Assembly: GCA_004294385.1 (NCBI GenBank)
Contig: REAP01000004.1
Coordinates: forward strand, 1-64,000
DNA: 64,000 nucleotides
Source: Oscillatoriales cyanobacterium
Lineage (GTDB): Bacteria > Cyanobacteriota > Cyanobacteriia > Cyanobacteriales > Microcoleaceae
Reading direction: 5' to 3'
The position numbers and the translations under genes were made by a program. Shown piece by piece: positions 59,454-64,000 of this stretch; positions within the stretch are counted from its first letter, which is position 1, and every line of letters starts with the position of its first letter. The notes below the pieces were generated by a model that had not been told where the DNA came from, ran no database searches, and saw nothing but the letters and a program-made list of their open reading frames with translations.

Positions 59454-59873
59454 TTATACATCGGGTAGGTGTAAGGAACCAAAACCTTGTGGCTTTTCTG
59501 GAGCTGCAAGAGCTAGATCCTCCAGAGTTATCCCAAGATATTTTGACATTTCGATCGCCACATCTAATCTGGGGATTTTGGGCATTGGTCGAGATTCTCC
59601 TGATGCCAGAACCTCAAAATTAGTCTCTTCATCAGGGACATAGAATAAAAAGTCACCCGGCTGAAGATTAAAAGTCCGGCACAAAAGATGTAAGGTGGGC
59701 GCACTTGGAGACCAAAAAGGGTCATTCCAAGCATTCAAACTACTTCTTTGGCTGAGCCCCCGGTTTTCCGGGTCTGCTTTTTTTGTTGCCAATTTTAATT
59801 GATTAGGATTTTTGATTCCGCGTTCTTTGAGAACGCTTTGTAGCCTGTTCATTACTGGCATAAGGTTGTTCAC
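59454..59873 (-). CDS. XRE-family lysogeny repressor (CI-like)
   Basis: This 139-residue protein has an atypical XRE domain (MNRLQSVLKERGIKNPNQLK ... SQRSSLNAWNDPFWSPSAPT) where the HTH is near 20-60, then LHLLCRTFNLQPGDFLFYVP and a C-terminal DVAIEMSKYLGITLEDLAL segment. A GTG at 59873 is at the distance from a TATAAT (59885-59880 on the minus strand) where transcription should start, so the mRNA may be leaderless, like lambda cI from PRM. The next ATG, at 59852, is an alternative. The divergent primase gene shares the operator. Confidence 0.75.
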   Translation of the reverse strand: MNNLMPVMNRLQSVLKERGIKNPNQLKLATKKADPENRGLSQRSSLNAWNDPFWSPSAPTLHLLCRTFNLQPGDFLFYVPDEETNFEVLASGESRPMPKIPRLDVAIEMSKYLGITLEDLALAAPEKPQGFGSLHLPDV

Positions 59874-59880
59874 AAACTTA

Positions 59881-59922
59881 TTATAGTCCTTTTATGGATA
59901 CTTGTGCATAAAAGGACTATAA
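59881..59922. promoter_or_regulatory. Perfect 16-bp inverted-repeat operator with two -10 boxes
   Basis: ttatagtccttttatg (59881-59896) is repeated exactly in reverse complement at 59907-59922, around a 10-base centre. TATAAT lies at each outer edge, one facing each gene: minus 59885-59880, plus 59918-59923. Both divergent promoters are thus covered by one symmetric operator. Confidence 0.85.
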
Positions 59923-60030
59923 TAAATTCTGGGTAGGTTCAGGGTAGATGCAAAGCCCATCGCACTTGGGTTAAGACAAATATCGCCTACCCCAGCCACA
60001 AAAGATTGGGTGGAATCCCAAAAATCAGCC

Positions 60031-63000
60031 ATGAGTGTCAAAAACACAGAAAATCTGCTTTCAGCAATTGCCCAAATGCCTTCAGAATGTGCGCTCACAC
60101 CCTGCGTAGGCAAGCAGAACCTCTGGCCCGCTTGGAGTAAAGAACGGCTAGATCGCGCCGAATTGGTGCGGGCGATCCGAGAGCAAATCAACAAAAGCGG
60201 ACGGCATACGGCTTGGACTGGATTCAGCCTCATTTCCGGGCCCATGTCGGGCGGGGTGATGGCGATCGACTTCGACGGCGCTATGGCTCTGGAAAAATAC
60301 TTGGAACTCGGCGGTGGTGTGCCAATCCCGGAAACTCCGCTGTGGACTTCTGGGAGACCAGGGCATTTCCAAATTCTGCTTCGGGTGCCCAAAGACCGCT
60401 GGCACGGACTCAAACCAGTGAAGCTGGAACTTGAAAACGGAGACAAGCTTGAATTTCGGTGGAATCAGTGTTCGACTCTGCCGCCGAGCATCCACCCCAA
60501 CACCCAACAACCTTATTACTGGGAAAATTGGGACGAAAATTATTCTTGGGAGAATTGGGAAGAGTTTGTGCTGATCGCCCCTGACTGGGTGCTTAAGTTG
60601 ATGCGGAATGGTGGAGAAGTGCCATCACCATCGTTGCCCGCAACAAAATCTCAGCAAGGCCGAGAGCCCAGCGAGATTTTAAAGCAAGATATCCTGCCTC
60701 GGTTAGATGCCCAAGAATTTTACGGGGAGTTTATCCCTAAGTTGAAGCGAGTCGGGAAAACCTTTAAGGGTCTGTGTCCTTTCCACCAAGAAAAAACTCC
60801 CAGCTTCACTATCAGCGCTGAAGAGAAAGCTTACCACTGCTTCGGTTGCGGTGCAGGTGGTGGCCCAGTACAGTTCCTGCACCAAATTGGTGGTGGCAAC
60901 GGTTCGCCATCGGGTAGGGATTTTATTGATATTGTTCGGCAGTTGGGCGATCGGGTAGGGGTGAGTTTGCCAGCGTCAGATTTCAGCCCAAAGCCACAAA
61001 AGCGACACCCCAACTCACCCCCTCAAAAACTACCAGCCGCCGCCGCCAACAACATCATTAAATTCTCGCAAAGACCAACACTGACATCAGAGGAGGTTGA
61101 AGAGGCGATCCAAACACAACTCACCACAGGAGCAACAGGCTCGGCCCTGTCGATCGCACTAAATAGCATAGCCAGTTCGTCAGGAATTGGAATCAGAGAA
61201 GTTCGGCAGATTTTCGCTGAGAAAACTCAAGAGCAAGAGCGGATTGACGATCGCAAAGATGCCGCCATTGAAGTTGCTCAGTTACTCGCTTCAAAGTCTG
61301 AAAAGCTCAATATTAATGAAATACTGCCTCCGACACTGGCAGAACCAATTGAAAGAATGGCTCAAAAAATGAACCTTCGACCAGAGTGTTATTTATTAGC
61401 TTTGTTGACCCAGTGTGCAAGCCTGCTCAGGGCTGACACCTTGACATTGCTTCATCCCCCGACCGATTACATGGTAACGCCCAATTATTTTGGAGTGATG
61501 ATTGGCGAAAGCGGAGAAGGGAAGACGCCCGTAATGGACGCAATTATCAAAAAACCGATGGCTAAATTGCTTGATAAGGCTAAGAGCGATTTTGAAGGAG
61601 CTGAGGCAGTTTATGAAGCAGAATTGGCTTCGTGGGCTGAAAACAAAAACAAGGACAAAGGCCCCGCACCAAAACCACCTGTGCGGAAAGTCTACAACTT
61701 CACGAAACAAACAGGGGAAGGGATAGTGGCGCAAGCTGGCAGACTCCCCACACAGGGGATGCTTTATTTGTGCGACGAACTTGCGAGCTTATTTAAGTCC
61801 GCAAATCAGTACCGAGGCGGGAAAGGTTCTGATGAAGAAGATTTGCTGGAATATTGGAGCGGCGGTGGCGCAACAGTGCTTCGAGCTGGAGGATTAACTG
61901 TTGATGTTCGGAATATTTCATTATCAATTTTTGGGAATATTCAGCCAAAAATTCTTGCCAAATTTATGGGAGATGGCAATGATGACAACGGGAAGTTTGC
62001 CCGATTTGATTTCGTGCATCAGCCGCCAACTATAACAAAATTATCTGGCGACAGAGGGACGATCAACCTCTCTCCGATGCTGACGGATATGTACGAAAGG
62101 CTGGATAATTTGTCGATTAATTTTTTTGAGCTTGAACTGAACAAGCCGGCTCACGACTTGTTTACATCTTTCTACGATAAGTGCTCTAAAGAAAAATATT
62201 CCCATCCCAAACAAGGGATGCGGGCAATGTTAGCAAAAGCGCCAGCAAAAGTTGGGAAGTTGGCTACAATTCTACACTGCATCCATGCGACTCACTGTGG
62301 CGGATCAGTTTCGCAGTACATCTCTGTTGAGAGTGTCCGATCGGCTATTAAATTTGTCAGATTCACGATCAACCAAGCTCTGAGTATGAGTCCAGAAAGG
62401 GAAACCACCGAAACCAGCTCTTTAGCTCCGAATCTGACAAAAATTCTAGAGCTGGCTGAGCGCAAGGGTGGGACGGTAACAGTGCGAGATATAAGCTTGA
62501 GCTTCAATTCCAAGCACCGTCCCAAAACACAGCAAGTGCGAGAATGGTTCGAGGAATTAGTCATTATGAAATATGGAGAAGTTTTGACAAAAGGACAAAG
62601 CATTTGCTTTGTCAGCAAAGTTAAGTCCACAGTGTCCACGGTAGCCTCAAACATATATACAGCAAGTAATTCAAGTGTAGACACCAAGTCGCCTACACTG
62701 TGGACAGCGCCTACACCACTAGAAGAAGAATGCACCAGTGTCCACACGTCTACAGGTAGTGAGGACATGGGTGTCCACGCCTCCAAACCTATACCTAGTC
62801 AAAGTTTGGAGGCAAGTGTGGACACCGTGGACACCAATAATATGAATCAATTAATTTCAAGAATCCAAACAGCCCAAACCTGGACTGAGTGCGAAGCAAT
62901 CTGGGGGGGTAATACCGAGCTCAAAGCTCAAATCAAAGCAGCCCTCCCTCGTGAAGAACTGGCAAGGATTGGCAAACTTTTCAAGGTCGCCCAGGAGCAA

Positions 63001-63246
63001 TCACAGAGTATCACCCCAGAGGATGCTGAGATAATCCGAAATATCGCCCTGATTTGGTGGGATGAATATTATCCCGAACACATGGGAAGTCTAATTGTTC
63101 AAATGTTCGGCTGGCAGTCAACGGGTCAAAGATACAGCCAAGAAATTATCAATCAGTGGCTGGAAACAGAAGATGAGTTGGTGCGCGATCGGATCACTCA
63201 GTTATTCACTCTCAAAAACGTTTCACAGACTGACGAAACGCCATGA
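60031..63246 (+). CDS. PrimPol-CHC2-DUF3987 replication protein
   Basis: This 1071-residue protein fuses three modules. Residues 1-190 are a bifunctional primase/polymerase domain (catalytic DFD at 80-82, GHFQ at 111-114, EFRW at 141-144). Residues 240-310 carry a DnaG-type CHC2 zinc finger (C249, H252, C270 and C273). From about 430 there is a DUF3987 helicase-like ATPase with Walker A GESGEGKT (492-499) and Walker B LYLCDELASL. A polar linker at about 865-940 precedes a C-terminal domain. It should prime and unwind phage DNA. ATG 60031 is chosen; GTG 60010 is also in frame. The DNA of the linker contains the octamer cluster. Confidence 0.88.
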   Translation: MSVKNTENLLSAIAQMPSECALTPCVGKQNLWPAWSKERLDRAELVRAIREQINKSGRHTAWTGFSLISGPMSGGVMAIDFDGAMALEKYLELGGGVPIPETPLWTSGRPGHFQILLRVPKDRWHGLKPVKLELENGDKLEFRWNQCSTLPPSIHPNTQQPYYWENWDENYSWENWEEFVLIAPDWVLKLMRNGGEVPSPSLPATKSQQGREPSEILKQDILPRLDAQEFYGEFIPKLKRVGKTFKGLCPFHQEKTPSFTISAEEKAYHCFGCGAGGGPVQFLHQIGGGNGSPSGRDFIDIVRQLGDRVGVSLPASDFSPKPQKRHPNSPPQKLPAAAANNIIKFSQRPTLTSEEVEEAIQTQLTTGATGSALSIALNSIASSSGIGIREVRQIFAEKTQEQERIDDRKDAAIEVAQLLASKSEKLNINEILPPTLAEPIERMAQKMNLRPECYLLALLTQCASLLRADTLTLLHPPTDYMVTPNYFGVMIGESGEGKTPVMDAIIKKPMAKLLDKAKSDFEGAEAVYEAELASWAENKNKDKGPAPKPPVRKVYNFTKQTGEGIVAQAGRLPTQGMLYLCDELASLFKSANQYRGGKGSDEEDLLEYWSGGGATVLRAGGLTVDVRNISLSIFGNIQPKILAKFMGDGNDDNGKFARFDFVHQPPTITKLSGDRGTINLSPMLTDMYERLDNLSINFFELELNKPAHDLFTSFYDKCSKEKYSHPKQGMRAMLAKAPAKVGKLATILHCIHATHCGGSVSQYISVESVRSAIKFVRFTINQALSMSPERETTETSSLAPNLTKILELAERKGGTVTVRDISLSFNSKHRPKTQQVREWFEELVIMKYGEVLTKGQSICFVSKVKSTVSTVASNIYTASNSSVDTKSPTLWTAPTPLEEECTSVHTSTGSEDMGVHASKPIPSQSLEASVDTVDTNNMNQLISRIQTAQTWTECEAIWGGNTELKAQIKAALPREELARIGKLFKVAQEQSQSITPEDAEIIRNIALIWWDEYYPEHMGSLIVQMFGWQSTGQRYSQEIINQWLETEDELVRDRITQLFTLKNVSQTDETP
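62625..62834. repeat. GTGTCCAC octamer cluster within the primase gene (candidate ori iterons)
   Basis: GTGTCCAC is at 62632, 62738 and 62771 and its complement GTGGACAC at 62818 and 62827. Partial copies are at 62625 (GTCCAC), 62675 (GTGTAGACAC) and 62700 (GTGGACA). The copies fall in different codon phases, so protein constraint does not explain them. Confidence 0.75.
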
Positions 63247-63402
63247 AAACCGAATTAGAACTGACACGTGAACAGCAATTCAAACTCAAAAGTCTGCAAG
63301 TTACTTCCTCCTGAACAATGCCGTATCTTGCTTGTTGAAGTGATGCGCCAAAACATGATCAAAGACAACGTAATCAAGGATTTACTTAATAACCCCAAAT
63401 GA
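63243..63402 (+). pseudogene. nblA-like gene with +1 frame change
   Basis: From ATG 63243 (overlapping the primase stop as ATGA) the zero frame reads MKTELELTREQQFKLKSLQV then TSS and stops at TGA 63312. In the +1 frame, reading continues as EQCRILLVEVMRQNMIKDNV and IKDLLNNPK, to TGA 63402. Joined at TCC-TGA, the product matches the NblA layout: helix 1 with L-x-x-EQQF-x-L, a short turn, then E-Q-x-x-x-x-L-V-x-x-x-RQ-x-M. NblA triggers phycobilisome degradation and is carried by some cyanophages. This could be programmed +1 shifting at TCC-TGA or a disabled gene. Confidence 0.68.
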
Positions 63403-63683
63403 GCAAGTTAGAAATAGAAAAATTAAGAAAACGAGTAGAAGCACTGGAGATTATCATCAGAAGTTACGGACTGATGCAAGAGAATCAGCCCATCAAACAG
63501 GCTGCGATCGCGCTCGGTCAATCTGAGTCAAAGCTCAGAAAAATGGTAAATGCTGCCCGGTTAAATCCCCGAAACCATCGCGCCAAGGTTGGAATTCATT
63601 ACAGCTTTAATGGGAACAGAATACTAATCAATGTAAAAGCTTGGGAAAAAGATATAAAATCTATTTCACCGGAAAATCGTTAG
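63399..63683 (+). CDS. Small coiled-coil/HTH protein, excisionase candidate
   Basis: The 94-residue basic protein begins with a coiled coil (LEIEKLRKRVEALEIIIRS), then NQPIKQAAIALGQSESKLRK, which reads as an HTH, and a C-terminal strand ending in YSFNGNRILINVKAWEKDI, like recombination directionality factors. Its ATG overlaps the nblA-like stop (ATGA). Its end overlaps the 3' end of the convergent integrase by 23 bases, so a role in excision is plausible. Confidence 0.6.
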   Translation: MSKLEIEKLRKRVEALEIIIRSYGLMQENQPIKQAAIALGQSESKLRKMVNAARLNPRNHRAKVGIHYSFNGNRILINVKAWEKDIKSISPENR

Positions 63684-64000
63684 TTGTGGCTCTTCTCCAA
63701 GCTTCCTCAAAATCGCGTTTGCTAATGTGTTTGTGGTATTTTTCAAAGTGAGTTTTCAGTGAGTGGCCCATCCATCTGGCTACGATCGCCGGATCGATTC
63801 CCAGAACGGACGCTCGAACCGCATAGGCATCTCGCAAGTGGTAGGCAGTCAGTTGAATCCCTCGCTCGTGCAAGCTGGGAGTAACTTTTGCGCCAATTTG
63901 TTGGTTTGTTTTGCCCGCAGTAACCGTATTTGGTAGGGTCACTTCCCAGAGTTGCCAGTCCGATCGCCACTTTGGTTTGAGCGGTAAAACCAACCGTTCC
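63661..64000 (-). CDS. Tyrosine-family integrase, C-terminal part (runs off the window)
   Basis: The visible 113 residues are the catalytic end of a tyrosine recombinase: HLRDAYAVRA (the H-x-x-R box), IVARWMGHSLKTH (His), and the nucleophile Tyr in FEKYHKHIS. The remainder of the gene lies beyond 64000, where the frame continues open. It would insert the phage into the tRNA-Ser(GCU) 3' end seen at 8491-8558. Its location at the far end, facing inward, suits a prophage whose other attachment site is just outside the window. Confidence 0.88.
   Translation of the reverse strand, partial: ERLVLPLKPKWRSDWQLWEVTLPNTVTAGKTNQQIGAKVTPSLHERGIQLTAYHLRDAYAVRASVLGIDPAIVARWMGHSLKTHFEKYHKHISKRDFEEAWRRATTNDFPVK

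Overview
The window looks like chromosome of a filamentous (Oscillatoriales-type) cyanobacterium carrying a large prophage. The cyanobacterial call rests on abundant GCGATCGC (HIP1) octamers, tandem CCCCAATTCCC-type heptamer repeats, and typical accessory genes (Uma2, VapBC, HicB and BrnA relatives). Positions 1-8480 are ordinary host DNA: a Uma2 nuclease, ffh, an LD-carboxypeptidase, a secreted PPC-like protein, and a small-gene zone of toxin-antitoxin and conflict-type proteins that includes a decayed PIN toxin copy.

At 8491 the 3' half of a tRNA-Ser(GCU) marks a probable prophage attachment site. It is followed by two phage tRNA-like genes. From 9078 to 38076 a rightward late module encodes terminase, portal, a capsid protein with a scaffold-like N-terminus, connectors, tail tube, and lambda G/GT-like tail chaperones. 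The chaperones carry the canonical GGGAAAG slippery heptamer. The module continues with a tail fibre, a 2375-residue tape measure and baseplate-type proteins, so a long-tailed siphovirus is implied. Next come probable lysogenic conversion genes, a family 2 glycosyltransferase and a sulfotransferase (38073-39701).

From 39996 to 59873 almost everything runs leftward: two small membrane proteins (lysis candidates), a cytosine-5 methyltransferase, an ASCH protein, a UvrD-like helicase, an MT-A70 methyltransferase, a 1057-residue unknown, a Sak4-like recombinase, regulators, a HAD phosphatase, a T5orf172 protein, and a block of membrane and coiled-coil proteins of unknown role. A small rightward island (51069-52686) holds a secreted peptide, a frameshifted gene and a BRO-type antirepressor.

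The control region is at 59873-60031. An XRE repressor and a PrimPol-CHC2-DUF3987 primase/helicase diverge from a perfect 16-bp inverted repeat. The primase gene contains a cluster of GTGTCCAC octamers used in all three reading frames, a candidate replication origin. It is followed by a frameshifted nblA-like gene, a small Xis-like gene, and a tyrosine integrase that runs off the right edge. The prophage therefore exceeds 55 kb, and its right attachment site lies beyond the window.

The most unusual items are the nblA-like gene with a +1 frame change at TCC-TGA, the intragenic iteron array, the symmetric operator with an apparently leaderless repressor transcript, the class II tRNA-like element with a UCA anticodon beside late genes that almost never end in TGA, and the glycosyltransferase/sulfotransferase pair. 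All functional calls are from reading the sequence; no database search was run.
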